Of a DNA stretch of 64,000 nt, positions 17,660-25,925 are shown in pieces. Origin of the DNA: Thermoanaerobaculia bacterium (GTDB lineage: Bacteria; Acidobacteriota; Thermoanaerobaculia; Multivoradales; JAHEKO01). The notes beneath the pieces were generated by a model, which made no database searches, was not told where the DNA came from, and worked only from the letters and a program-made list of their open reading frames with translations. A program made the position numbers and the translations under genes. The number at the start of each line of letters is the position of its first letter. Positions within the stretch are counted from its first letter, which is position 1. The stretch lies in NCBI GenBank assembly GCA_947259925.1, contig CAMYOG010000050.1:60959-124958 (forward strand), read 5' to 3'.

Positions 17660-17665
17660 AGTATA
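17660..17665 (-). promoter_or_regulatory. TATACT -10-like box of the nucleoside salvage operon
   Basis: On the minus strand TATACT lies 9 bases before the TTG start at 17650 and inside the 24-base gap after the subtilase stop. A weak -35-like TAGAGC lies 17 bases upstream, within the end of the subtilase gene. No ribosome-binding site fits between the box and the TTG, consistent with a leaderless mRNA. Confidence 0.45.
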
Positions 17666-17674
17666 GACGTCCGA

Positions 17675-20341
17675 CTACTCCTGCTCTACCCAGTGATTGA
17701 TCGACATCGACTCGCTGAGCGTGTCGCTCCAGATGAAGCTGTCGCTCCAGGTGTACGAGTCGCTCCAGATGAAACCGTTGTTCCAGATGAAGGCGTCGCT
17801 CCAGATGAAACCGTTGTTCCAGATGAAGGCGTCGCTCCAGATGAAACCGTCGCTCCAGATGAAGCCGTCGTTCCAGATGAAGCCCGAGACGCCCTCGATG
17901 TAGTAGTTGCCAGCGGCGTCACGATTCGCCCTGCCCCGGTAGTGCTCGTCGCCTCTGAGATCCTTACTGACGTCCATGCCCTGGTTGGCGCAGTTGCCCG
18001 CCGAACTCGCCACGGCGCCCGCGGCGTGGGCCATGCCGGCCCCCTGCTGGAAGATCGAGTAGGCGAGCTCGCCGCCCTCGTCGATCGCCGGGCGGGCGGA
18101 TGCCATCAGGCGGCACTTGACCCGGTCCGGATCCAGGCTCGGGTCGGCGTCGAGCATCAGAGCGACCACACCGCTCACGACCGCCGCGGCCTGGGAAGTG
18201 CCGGACATGTAGAAGTAGCCGCCGTAGATCCACTCGGGGTGCTGGCTCGGCAGGACACTCAGCAGGTCGACGACCGCCAGCATGTGGCCGCCCGGGGCCA
18301 CGATCTCGGGCTTGACGAACCCCTCGACGGTCGGACCGGCCGACGAGAACGAGGTCAGATAGTCGTCGGTGAAGTTGTCCGGCGTCACGCCGTCCGACAT
18401 CGCGCCCACGGTGATGACGTACGGGACGTTGCCGGGTACGCCGATCGACATCGGGTCGGGGCCGGTGTTCCCCGCCGACGCCACGACCACGATCCCTTCG
18501 TCCCAGGCGGCCATCACCGCCAGGTTCAGCGGATCGTCCCAGTAGTGGGATTGCGGGACGGCACTGAACGAGAGGTTCATGACCCGGATGTTGTAGACGT
18601 CCTTGTGGGTCACGGCCCAGTCGATGGCTCGGATAACGTTCGCGTAGGAGCCCTGGCCGTAGTCGTCGAACGCCTTGATCGAGATCAGGTCGGCGTCCGG
18701 CGCGATGCTGTTCGAGCTGCCACCGTAGCCGGGAGGCTGCTCGCTGTCGACGATCACGCTCGAGACGTGGGTGCCGTGGCCGTGACCGTCTCTCCCCTGA
18801 TGCAGCTGGTCGCGGATCGCGTCGTAGCGGGCGAGCAGGCGGTTGCCGCCGTTCCTGTCCCGCACCAGTGACCGCCACGACCAGAGACCGGTGTCGATCA
18901 CCGCAACACCGACGCCCTTGCCGGTGATCCCCTGGGAGTGGAGCAGGTCCGCTCCGACGATCTCCGGGTAGCCCACATAGGGAGCGACCTGGTTGGGATC
19001 GCCGCTCCCCTCGGTTACCGCCTCGACGCCGCCGATCTGCAGATTGGCGATGTAGACCTTCTCGTCGCTAGAGAGGTCGGGCGAGCCGAGGAAGCGGACG
19101 ACGGTCTGGCTCGAGGTGTAGCTCGAGACGTTGTAGCTGAAGCTCTGGAACGTCGGGTCGTGCGCCGGTCCCTCGAAGCGCTTGAGCTCGGTCCAGGTCT
19201 CGCCACCGTCGGCCGAGATCAGTACCGCGACCCAGTCCGATTCTTCGTCGAGCTCGGCGCGGGCATAGTCGAAGGAGAGCATCGCGTAGGTCGTTCCCGA
19301 GAGGTCGACCGCGCGCTGCGCCCCCTTGTCGTCGTCGCGGATACGAAGGACCTGCCTGCCCAGATACTCCTTGATCTTGATGTCGTTGTCGTCGGGACCG
19401 TCGTGCTCGCCGATCTCGGTCCACGGGCCCGACCAGTCGATCGTGCCGTCGTTGTTGGCGAACGATTCGGTCTCGAAGGCGTCGCGGGCCATCCAGAGAT
19501 CGTCGCCGCCGTAGCTGGACGGCACGAAGAACTCGATCTCGACGTTGTCGACGCCGATCTCGCCATCGTCGAGATCGGTGACGAAGAAGCCGATCTGGGT
19601 TTGGTGGCTCATGTGGGGCGTCAGATCGAAGGTCAGGCTGGCGCCCAGCACTTCCGTGTCGAACTCGAAGGTGTGCAGGGTCGTCCAGTTGGCGCCGCCG
19701 TCGGGCGATACCCGGAGCTCGACGGTGCCGCCCCAGTCGTCGTGCCCATAGCCGAAGCTCAGGCTCGCTATGGTCGCGGCGCTCAGATCGGCCTCACGCA
19801 CAACTGCGCGCGGCAGGTGATCGTCGGCCTCGACGATCAGGCACCCGGTGCCGATGCAGCGGAAGTTGTCGTCGAGATCCTCGACCTCGATGTCCCCTGT
19901 CCCCGGGCCGCTGGATTCGCCGATCTCCTGCCAGCTACCGCTCCAGCTGGCCGAGCCGTCGTCGTTGTGGAAGCCGAGCGAGTTGAACTCGTCGCGTAGG
20001 GTGAAGCTCGTGCTAGCGCTCGAGGTCGCGAGCTTGCGGTCTTGCGAGATAGCGACGACCTCCTCGGCGGCCGAGAGCTCCTCGATCTGCTCGGCGGTGA
20101 GCTCGGCGCCGACGGCTTTGATGATTCGCAGCTCGTGCGTCACCTTGCCACCTGCCGCCAGAACGAGACGCTTGACCGTCTCGAAGTCGGTGCCCCGCAC
20201 GATTACGCTCTCGGTCGCCTGAGCCGCGGCGGTCGACGGCTCGGCCGCGCTGGAGCCGTCGGTGGCTGCCGTTCCCGGCCCACAGACCAGGATCAGTAGC
20301 AGCCCCAGCAGGGTTACGAGATGTCGTAGTGTGGTTCTCAT
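17675..20341 (-). CDS. Secreted subtilisin-like serine protease with C-terminal hexapeptide repeats
   Basis: An 888-residue protein from ATG 20341, with GGAGAA upstream. The order is: signal peptide (1-25), an I9-like propeptide (about 43-106), two beta-sandwich jellyroll/MAM-like inserts (about 114-272 and 284-440, each opening with a W-S-G-x-W segment), then the S8 catalytic domain. The triad is D483 (VAVIDTGLW), H522 (GHGTHV) and S716 (MSGTSQAA), with N625 as oxyanion residue (ASAGNTG). Residues 820-873 are nine tandem hexapeptides of the form [GAS]-F-I-W-[SN]-[DN] (one copy SYTWSD). The two inserts sit between propeptide and protease, an unusual order. All catalytic residues are present, so it should be active outside the cytosol. 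Confidence 0.93.
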   Translation of the reverse strand: MRTTLRHLVTLLGLLLILVCGPGTAATDGSSAAEPSTAAAQATESVIVRGTDFETVKRLVLAAGGKVTHELRIIKAVGAELTAEQIEELSAAEEVVAISQDRKLATSSASTSFTLRDEFNSLGFHNDDGSASWSGSWQEIGESSGPGTGDIEVEDLDDNFRCIGTGCLIVEADDHLPRAVVREADLSAATIASLSFGYGHDDWGGTVELRVSPDGGANWTTLHTFEFDTEVLGASLTFDLTPHMSHQTQIGFFVTDLDDGEIGVDNVEIEFFVPSSYGGDDLWMARDAFETESFANNDGTIDWSGPWTEIGEHDGPDDNDIKIKEYLGRQVLRIRDDDKGAQRAVDLSGTTYAMLSFDYARAELDEESDWVAVLISADGGETWTELKRFEGPAHDPTFQSFSYNVSSYTSSQTVVRFLGSPDLSSDEKVYIANLQIGGVEAVTEGSGDPNQVAPYVGYPEIVGADLLHSQGITGKGVGVAVIDTGLWSWRSLVRDRNGGNRLLARYDAIRDQLHQGRDGHGHGTHVSSVIVDSEQPPGYGGSSNSIAPDADLISIKAFDDYGQGSYANVIRAIDWAVTHKDVYNIRVMNLSFSAVPQSHYWDDPLNLAVMAAWDEGIVVVASAGNTGPDPMSIGVPGNVPYVITVGAMSDGVTPDNFTDDYLTSFSSAGPTVEGFVKPEIVAPGGHMLAVVDLLSVLPSQHPEWIYGGYFYMSGTSQAAAVVSGVVALMLDADPSLDPDRVKCRLMASARPAIDEGGELAYSIFQQGAGMAHAAGAVASSAGNCANQGMDVSKDLRGDEHYRGRANRDAAGNYYIEGVSGFIWNDGFIWSDGFIWSDAFIWNNGFIWSDAFIWNNGFIWSDSYTWSDSFIWSDTLSESMSINHWVEQE
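17723..17884 (-). repeat. Nine 18-bp tandem repeats encoding F-I-W-S-D hexapeptides
   Basis: Within the subtilase gene, nine in-frame 18-base units each encode a hexapeptide such as GFIWSD or AFIWNN. The units differ by a few bases, so they are diverged, not freshly amplified. Copies 4 and 6 (AFIWNN) and copies 5 and 7 (GFIWSD) are near identical, pointing to duplication of a 36-base pair of units. Confidence 0.85.
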
Positions 20342-20653
20342 CGGTGCGATTCTCCAAGCCGTTTCTGGCGATTTCGCAGATCTCGCCTTTCTAATGGAGC
20401 AAGAGCGAGGCCATCACCACATCGACATCCGGCAATATGTCCGGACTCTCCTGCCAAGGGGAGGAATCCGACACAAGTCCTTTCGCGTCAACTTTTGCGA
20501 CGACTATGGCGGACCAACCGGCCCAGTGTTCCACCCGGTCGAGGGCGCGCGCTCTCGAGAGGAAGCGGTAGCTCGCGGAAAGAAGCGGCGCACCACTCTT
20601 TTGCCGCCCTCCGCCGACGCGACCGGTCGAGCCCGCCCGGTAGACTCTGGCTG
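20342..20653. other. 312-base divergent intergenic region
   Basis: This gap lies between the subtilase start (minus) and the BtuF-like gene start (plus). It should hold both promoters. The plus-strand TAGACT box at its right end is listed separately. A weak hairpin (CTCTCC / GGGGAG at about 20447-20464) is present. I see no coding frame with a plausible start and no known riboswitch. Confidence 0.4.
20641..20646 (+). promoter_or_regulatory. TAGACT -10-like box, leaderless-type
   Basis: TAGACT ends 7 bases before GTG 20654, so transcription would begin at the start codon. No -35 hexamer or ribosome-binding site is apparent in the GC-rich flank. Confidence 0.4.
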
Positions 20654-21409
20654 GTGCGTCTCGTCTCCCTCTGTCCGAGCCTGACCGAGCTGGTCTTCGA
20701 CCTCGGTCGCGGCGACGACCTGGTCGGAGTGACCCGCTGGTGCGTGCATCCGGCCGACGGCGTCGGAGCGATCGAGAAGGTAGGCGGGACGAAGGATCCG
20801 GACGTGGCGCGAGTCGTGGAGCTCGGGCCCGACCTCGTCCTCATGAACCGCGAGGAGAACCGACTCGAAGATGGCCAGGCGCTCGAAGCGGCGGGGTTGC
20901 GCTGCCACGTGACCATGCCGCGCACGATCGAGGAGACCGCCGAGATGGTGCGGTCGATCGGGCTCGCTCTCGAGCGCGTCGACGCTGCGGAGCGCATCGC
21001 TGTCGACATCGAGGTCCGGGCGGAGCGGGTGCAGAAGACGGCCGCCGACCGGCCCGCTGTGCGTTTCGCCTACCTGATCTGGCGCCGGCCGTGGATGACG
21101 GTCAACGGCGACACCTTCGCCCACGCGTTGCTGTCACTCGCCGGTGGCGTCAACATTTTCGCCGACCGGCCCGAGCGCTACCCCGAGATCAGGCCCGACG
21201 AGCTGACCGCCGGCGATCCGGACCTCGTCCTCCTGTGCACCGAGCCGTTCCCGTTCACCGAGACCCACATCGACCAGCTGGCCGACCTGACCGGCTTGCC
21301 GCGCGCCCGCTTCCGCTTCGCCGACGGCGAGTATCTCTCCTGGCACGGCTCCCGGACCCCAGCCGGCATCGACTACGCCGCGCGCGTCCTGCGACTCCCT
21401 CTGAGCTGA
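20654..21409 (+). CDS. BtuF-like helical-backbone metal-receptor protein, no signal peptide
   Basis: A 251-residue protein starting at GTG 20654; the frame is open to 20495 but the upstream part is arginine-rich and non-homologous. It opens directly with the receptor fold (RLVSLCPSLTELVFDLG, then GVTRWCVHP, VGGTKDPDVARVVELGPDLVL and TVNGDTFAHALLSLAGG), as in periplasmic cobalamin/iron-chelate binding proteins. There is no signal peptide or lipobox, so it is probably cytosolic, and no cognate permease or ATPase of the Btu/Fhu type is adjacent. Similar signal-less proteins are annotated as cobalamin-binding; ligand and role here are unknown. Confidence 0.78.
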   Translation: MRLVSLCPSLTELVFDLGRGDDLVGVTRWCVHPADGVGAIEKVGGTKDPDVARVVELGPDLVLMNREENRLEDGQALEAAGLRCHVTMPRTIEETAEMVRSIGLALERVDAAERIAVDIEVRAERVQKTAADRPAVRFAYLIWRRPWMTVNGDTFAHALLSLAGGVNIFADRPERYPEIRPDELTAGDPDLVLLCTEPFPFTETHIDQLADLTGLPRARFRFADGEYLSWHGSRTPAGIDYAARVLRLPLS

Positions 21410-21428
21410 GCCCCGCGTGCTCGGCCGG

Positions 21429-23012
21429 TCACGTCCGGAACAACACTTCTTCGCGCTGGAACCACTTGCTGCAGAAGAGGAGCGCCGCCCCGGCGTAGAC
21501 CGCGGACGAGGCCAGGATGACGGCCAGGCAGTCCCACTTGAAGATCCCCGCCCAGGCCTCTTTCAACGCCAGGCTGACGTTGACCAGCGGCACGAAAGAG
21601 AGGGGGATCGTCAACTCGATACCCGGTACGAACGAGACCAGCGCCGGCAACAGGATCGCCATGTTGATCGGCGTCGAGTAACTCTGCGCCTCCTTGAAGC
21701 TCTTGGCGTAGATTGAGGTCGCCAGCAGGACGGCGGCAAAGAGCGCTGCCACCGGCACCATCAGGATCAGCGAGACCGCGATCGCCGTCGGATCGTATTC
21801 GATGCCGCCCAGCATGCCCGGCGCCGAGAGCAGCCCGAGCCGCGCCGAGACCACCAGGCTACCGACGCTCAGGAGGGTCGCTACCATCGCGGCCAGGGTG
21901 ATCATGCCGAACTTGCCGAGCACGAACTCGAGCCTCTCGGCGGGCGTGACCAACAGGGTCTCGAGCGTGCCACGCTCTTTCTCGCCCGCCCCGAGATCGA
22001 TCGCCGGGTAGATGGCACCGAGGAAGCACATCAGCAGGACCATGTAGGGGAGCAGGATCGCCAGCAGGTTGCGCCCCCGGCCCAGATTCAGCTCCGCGCC
22101 GGCGAACGGGTCGAGCAGGCCGCGCTCGAGAGCCCGGTTCTCGACCCGCGCCCGCACCACCCCCTCACCGAGCCGCTCCAAGAAGCGATCGACCTTCTGT
22201 CGCGCCGCGGCCGACTTCTCGCGTGCCTCGTCGTAGAGCAGGCTGTAGTGCGCGGTGCCGTCGGCCCTCAGCCGCTCGAGGAAGCCGTCGTGGACGACCA
22301 GGATGGCATGGTAGCGGCCTTCCTGGGCCGCCACGCTCAGCTCGGCCGCGATCGCATCGAGGAGTGCCACCTGCGCTTCGACCTCTCCGCGCTCGGCCGC
22401 GCTCATCCCCTCGAGCCGCTGGCGATCGGCCACCAGCGTCGCATCGCGTCGGAAGAGCGCCAGCGTGTCGACGTCGTCCAGGGACCTGAGGCTCCGGGCC
22501 GAGGTCGCCAGACGCAGGGTGCGCGCATCGCGCAGGAAGTCCGTCGATCCGTCGCCGAACGCGGTGGCGAGCGCGGCGCCGTCCGGCTCGTAGGCGACGG
22601 TCTCGAGAAACCTGGCCGACCCGAGGCGGTCCTGCTCCTCCTCGCCGATCCCTTCGATCGCTCCGGACAACAACATGGCGTCGAGCAGCTCGTCCGCGGT
22701 CAGCATGTGATTCAGCCCGTCGGTCAGCAGCGGCTCGTCGATACCCGCGAGCGCACCCGGGTCGCTGCCGAGGTCGGCGAGCCGATCGAGCAGCTCGATG
22801 AAGGCGGGCGCGTTGTCGCCACCGACGACGGCGATGATCGACGACTCCTCGGTCAGCCTCTTGACCCCGCTCTCGACGAAGCGGTTCATGATCCACATCA
22901 TCCCCGGGATGACCAGGACCGGCAGCAGCACCATGAAGATGAGGGTCTTGCGGTCGCGCAGGAGATCGACCAGCTCCTTCCTGAAGATGATCGAGATGTT
23001 GCGCCAGCTCAT
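21429..23012 (-). CDS. ABC-2 type exporter permease (NatB-like)
   Basis: A 527-residue protein from ATG 23012, coupled to the ATPase stop (ATGA). TM1 (about 25-42, IFMVLLPVLVIPGMMWIM) is followed by a large extracytoplasmic part (about 45-320) rich in Glu, Arg and Leu, then five or six membrane segments beginning at about 323 (ILLPYMVLLMCFLGAI), with GAGEKERGTLETLLVTPAER near 340-360, a conserved signature of NatB/ABC-2 permeases. NatAB-type pumps export sodium or other small cations; other members export peptides or drugs, so the cargo is open. It ends close to, and convergent with, the BtuF-like gene. Confidence 0.87.
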   Translation of the reverse strand: MSWRNISIIFRKELVDLLRDRKTLIFMVLLPVLVIPGMMWIMNRFVESGVKRLTEESSIIAVVGGDNAPAFIELLDRLADLGSDPGALAGIDEPLLTDGLNHMLTADELLDAMLLSGAIEGIGEEEQDRLGSARFLETVAYEPDGAALATAFGDGSTDFLRDARTLRLATSARSLRSLDDVDTLALFRRDATLVADRQRLEGMSAAERGEVEAQVALLDAIAAELSVAAQEGRYHAILVVHDGFLERLRADGTAHYSLLYDEAREKSAAARQKVDRFLERLGEGVVRARVENRALERGLLDPFAGAELNLGRGRNLLAILLPYMVLLMCFLGAIYPAIDLGAGEKERGTLETLLVTPAERLEFVLGKFGMITLAAMVATLLSVGSLVVSARLGLLSAPGMLGGIEYDPTAIAVSLILMVPVAALFAAVLLATSIYAKSFKEAQSYSTPINMAILLPALVSFVPGIELTIPLSFVPLVNVSLALKEAWAGIFKWDCLAVILASSAVYAGAALLFCSKWFQREEVLFRT

Positions 23013-23746
23013 GCCGCCTCCCCGATCAGTCTCAGGAACGCCGACTCGAGGTCGTCCGAGTTGGTGCCCGCCATCAGCTCGGCCGGCGTGCCGTCGGCGA
23101 AGATCCGGCCTCGGTGGATGACCGCTATCCGGTCACAGAGGCGCTCGGCCTCCCCCATGTGGTGGGTCGAGAAGACGACGCACTTGCCCTCCTCCCGGCA
23201 CTGTCGAACGAGCTTGATGATCTCGCGCGAGGTCATCACGTCGAGCCCGGAGGTCGGCTCGTCGAAGACCACGATCGGAGGGTCGTGAATGACGGTGCGC
23301 GCGATCGAGGCCTTCTGCTTCTGACCGGTCGACAGGGTGTCGGTCTTGCGATCGGCGAAGTCGAGCATCCCGAGACGGGTGAACAGCTCCTCCGTTCGCT
23401 CTTCGATGGTCTCGTCGTCGAGTCCGTAGAGGCGCGCGAAGTAGGTGACGATCTCACGCGGAGTCAGTCTCGGGTAGAGGGCGGTCGAGCCGGAGAGAAA
23501 CCCGATCCGGCGCCGAACCTCCCCCGGCCGCTCGGCGACGTCGATGCCATCGACCAGGATGGTGCCGGAGCTCGGCTTGAGTGCGGTCGACAGGATGCGC
23601 AGGGTGGTGGTCTTGCCGGCACCGTTGGGTCCGAGCAGACCGAACACCTCGCCCGTCTGGCTCTGGAACGAGACGCCGTCGACGGCCCGCACGTCCCCCT
23701 CCTGCTTGTCGCGGAACACTTTCCGCAGATCCACCACTTCGATCAT
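23009..23746 (-). CDS. ABC exporter ATPase (NatA-like)
   Basis: A 245-residue protein from ATG 23746, with GGAGGAGGG upstream; the open frame to 23818 lacks a site and is not used. It has Walker A GPNGAGKTT, a Q-loop region FLSGSTALYPRLTP, signature LSTGQKQKASIART, Walker B IVVFDEPTSGLD and the switch histidine in FSTHHMGEAERLCDR. It is the nucleotide-binding partner of the permease gene that overlaps its stop codon. Cytosolic face of the membrane. Confidence 0.92.
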   Translation of the reverse strand: MIEVVDLRKVFRDKQEGDVRAVDGVSFQSQTGEVFGLLGPNGAGKTTTLRILSTALKPSSGTILVDGIDVAERPGEVRRRIGFLSGSTALYPRLTPREIVTYFARLYGLDDETIEERTEELFTRLGMLDFADRKTDTLSTGQKQKASIARTVIHDPPIVVFDEPTSGLDVMTSREIIKLVRQCREEGKCVVFSTHHMGEAERLCDRIAVIHRGRIFADGTPAELMAGTNSDDLESAFLRLIGEAA

Positions 23747-23842
23747 CGGCCCTCCTCCTGCTGATCTCGATGTCGCGGCCGACCGGGCCGCTTTCCCTAC
23801 AGTCTCGGCCGGCAGCAAGACCTTACACTTGGGGTGATCGGC

Positions 23843-23848
23843 TAGACT
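23843..23848 (+). promoter_or_regulatory. TAGACT -10-like box, leaderless-type
   Basis: TAGACT ends 8 bases before GTG 23857. The same hexamer with nearly the same spacing precedes GTG 20654. No ribosome-binding site lies between. Confidence 0.4.
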
Positions 23849-23856
23849 CTTCCTAC

Positions 23857-25542
23857 GTGCCTGCCGCCTCGACTCTGCTCCGGGAGCTCGAACAGATCCG
23901 TCTCGAATACGGTCGCGGCATGGGCGAGCGGCGCATGGAGCTGCTCGAGGCGCTCGCCGAGGCGCGGCTGGCCACGGCGCGGCAGGTCTATCGCCTCCAC
24001 GAGGTGCTCTGCTTTCTGCGGGCCTATCCTGACAGCCGCTCGGTCCTGCGGCAGGTCGAGTCGATGCTCGAGAGCTTCTCGGAGCGCGCCGACCTGCGCA
24101 AGTTCCGTCACCAGCTGGTCGACTCGGGGATCACCGGCACCGACATCTACTACCCGTTCTACTGGGTCACCGCGCGCTGGCTGGCGCGGCACTGGCCCGA
24201 TCAGCTGACCATTACCTGGCCGGACTTCGAGAATCGGGACGAGCTGATCGGGATGCTCGACCTGCTCCTCCCCTACTCCGAGAGCGTCGCCCTCGACATG
24301 GTCGATCGGACGCCCCGCGAGTGGCTGACCGCGCTCAAGCGAACGGACGAGACCGACGCGGCGTTCCTGATCCGGCGCTTCGAGAGCTTCGATGCCGCAC
24401 CCGCCGTCCGCGAGCGGACGTATGAGCGCCTCGACCCACCGCTACGGCTCGCGCCCGGGGTCGACTCTCCCAGCCGGACGCGCGCCAAGCATCCGGTCCC
24501 CAAGATGGTCGCCCAGCGGACGCCGCTAGCGCGCGGACGTCCGAAGCTGCACGGCCTCGTGCCGCGCCTCCGGCCCCAGGTCCGCAACGTCTGGCTCCAG
24601 GAGGCGCAGGCACTGATCGATCGAGCACGCGAAGGGATGGTCACCCGCAGCCGCGACCTCGACGGCTTCACGCAGGCGGACGAGAACGACATCCGGATGA
24701 TTCGCTTCAACGGCGGTATCGAGTTCGCCCTGATGGGCGCCAAGCCCGAGCACCGCCTGCTGCTCGAGGCGCGCTACACCCTCCTGATGCTCAAGAACGG
24801 CGTGCCGATCGGCTACGCGCTGGTGAACTCGCTCTTCGGATCGAGCGAGATCGCGTTCAACGTCTTCGACACGTTCCGAGGGTGCGAGGCAGCGCACATT
24901 TTCGCGCGCGTTCTGGCCGTCGGCCGGCGCCTCTTCGGCGCCGACACCTTCGCCATCGATCCGTACCAGCTCGGACACGGCAACGCCGAGGGGCTGCGCT
25001 CCGGGGCGTGGTGGTTCTACTACAAGCTCGGCTTCCGGCCCCACGACCCGACCGTGAAGGCGCTGGTCAAGGAAGAGCTGCGCAAGATTCGCGCCGACCG
25101 CAGCTATCGATCGAGTCTCAGGACGCTCGATGCGCTGTCGTCCGAGTACATGTTCCTCCATCCGCCCCGCCGGCGGCCGCGGTCTGACGTGATCGGACAG
25201 CTGGCGCTCGGAGCGATCGGGCTACGGATCTCGGACTACCTCGCGGAGCGGTTCGGTGCCGACCGGGAGAAGGCGATCCGCAGCTGCTCGCACGAGGCGA
25301 TGAAGCTCCTCGAGCTCGATTCGCTGCGCGGTTTCTCGACCGCCGAGCGCCAGGCGTGGGAGCGCTGGAGCCCACTGGTGCGGATCCTGCCCGGCGTCGA
25401 GGGTTGGGGCTCGAACGACAAACGGGCTCTCGCGGCTGTCGTGCGCGCCAAGGGCTCGCGGCGCGAATCGGAGTTCGTGGCCCGCTTCGACCGGCACGCC
25501 CGCCTCCGGGCCGCGGTGCTCGAGCTGGCCGAGCCGGCCTGA
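23857..25542 (+). CDS. Orphan 561-residue protein with a GNAT-like core
   Basis: Starts at GTG 23857. Residues 1-165 are helical with LEYGRGMGERRMELLEAL and a W/Y-rich patch (DIYYPFYWVTARWLARHW, about 96-113). Residues 200-245 are basic and proline-rich. Residues 286-395 look like a GNAT acyltransferase: an early strand EFALMG, LLMLKNGVPIGYALV (strand pair), a segment rich in F/N, then an alpha helix with FARVLAVGRRLFG and the terminal WWFYYKLGFRPHDP, matching the common GNAT ending YxKLGFR. The acetyl-CoA loop (Q/RxxGxG/A) is not clear; GHGNAEGL may be a variant. The C-terminal 160 residues are unassigned. No signal peptide. The substrate is unknown; assignment to GNAT is inference from pattern. 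Confidence 0.7.
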   Translation: MPAASTLLRELEQIRLEYGRGMGERRMELLEALAEARLATARQVYRLHEVLCFLRAYPDSRSVLRQVESMLESFSERADLRKFRHQLVDSGITGTDIYYPFYWVTARWLARHWPDQLTITWPDFENRDELIGMLDLLLPYSESVALDMVDRTPREWLTALKRTDETDAAFLIRRFESFDAAPAVRERTYERLDPPLRLAPGVDSPSRTRAKHPVPKMVAQRTPLARGRPKLHGLVPRLRPQVRNVWLQEAQALIDRAREGMVTRSRDLDGFTQADENDIRMIRFNGGIEFALMGAKPEHRLLLEARYTLLMLKNGVPIGYALVNSLFGSSEIAFNVFDTFRGCEAAHIFARVLAVGRRLFGADTFAIDPYQLGHGNAEGLRSGAWWFYYKLGFRPHDPTVKALVKEELRKIRADRSYRSSLRTLDALSSEYMFLHPPRRRPRSDVIGQLALGAIGLRISDYLAERFGADREKAIRSCSHEAMKLLELDSLRGFSTAERQAWERWSPLVRILPGVEGWGSNDKRALAAVVRAKGSRRESEFVARFDRHARLRAAVLELAEPA

Positions 25543-25556
25543 GCGCGGACCAAAGG

Positions 25557-25925
25557 TCAGATACGGTCCAGATCCTCGGCCTCGATGGTGTAGTCGTGGT
25601 CGACGTTGCCGGTGTTCCGGGTCGCCGCCGGCTCGAAGAGCACGACATGGGCTTCTTCGACCGCTTGGGGGCTGTGCTCCACTCCACGCGGGACAATGCA
25701 GAGATCTCCCTCGCCCAACTCCACTACGCTGTCTCGAAAGCGGATAAACAACTTCCCCTTGACCACCAGGAAGAGCTCGTCCTCGTCGGCGTGGAAATGC
25801 CACGGATACTCTCCGCGGCATTTCACGACCTTGACCAGCTGGCCGTTGAGCTCGCCGATCACCTTGGGCGACCACTGCTCGTCGAAGAGCGCGAGCTTCT
25901 CCGCGATTCTCACCTTCTGCGTCAT
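25557..25925 (-). CDS. Single-domain cupin protein
   Basis: A 122-residue protein from ATG 25925, with AAGGAGA upstream and ATGA overlap with the YbaK-like stop. It has the cupin metal motif PWHFHADEDELF (two His and Glu) and the second conserved strand with GDLCIVPRGVEHSPQA supplying the last His. Small cupins of this type bind a metal and may be isomerases, dioxygenases or sensors; no specific activity can be assigned. The coupling to the YbaK-like gene suggests a joint role, which is not known. Confidence 0.87.
   Translation of the reverse strand: MTQKVRIAEKLALFDEQWSPKVIGELNGQLVKVVKCRGEYPWHFHADEDELFLVVKGKLFIRFRDSVVELGEGDLCIVPRGVEHSPQAVEEAHVVLFEPAATRNTGNVDHDYTIEAEDLDRI

Noticed and set aside
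17723..17884. Regular 18-base repeats suspected to be a CRISPR-like array.
   Set aside because: They are contiguous without spacers, in frame, and encode protein repeats inside a complete subtilase.
20342..20653. The 312-base divergent gap considered for a riboswitch or small RNA.
   Set aside because: Only a weak hairpin is seen, with no conserved riboswitch motif I know.
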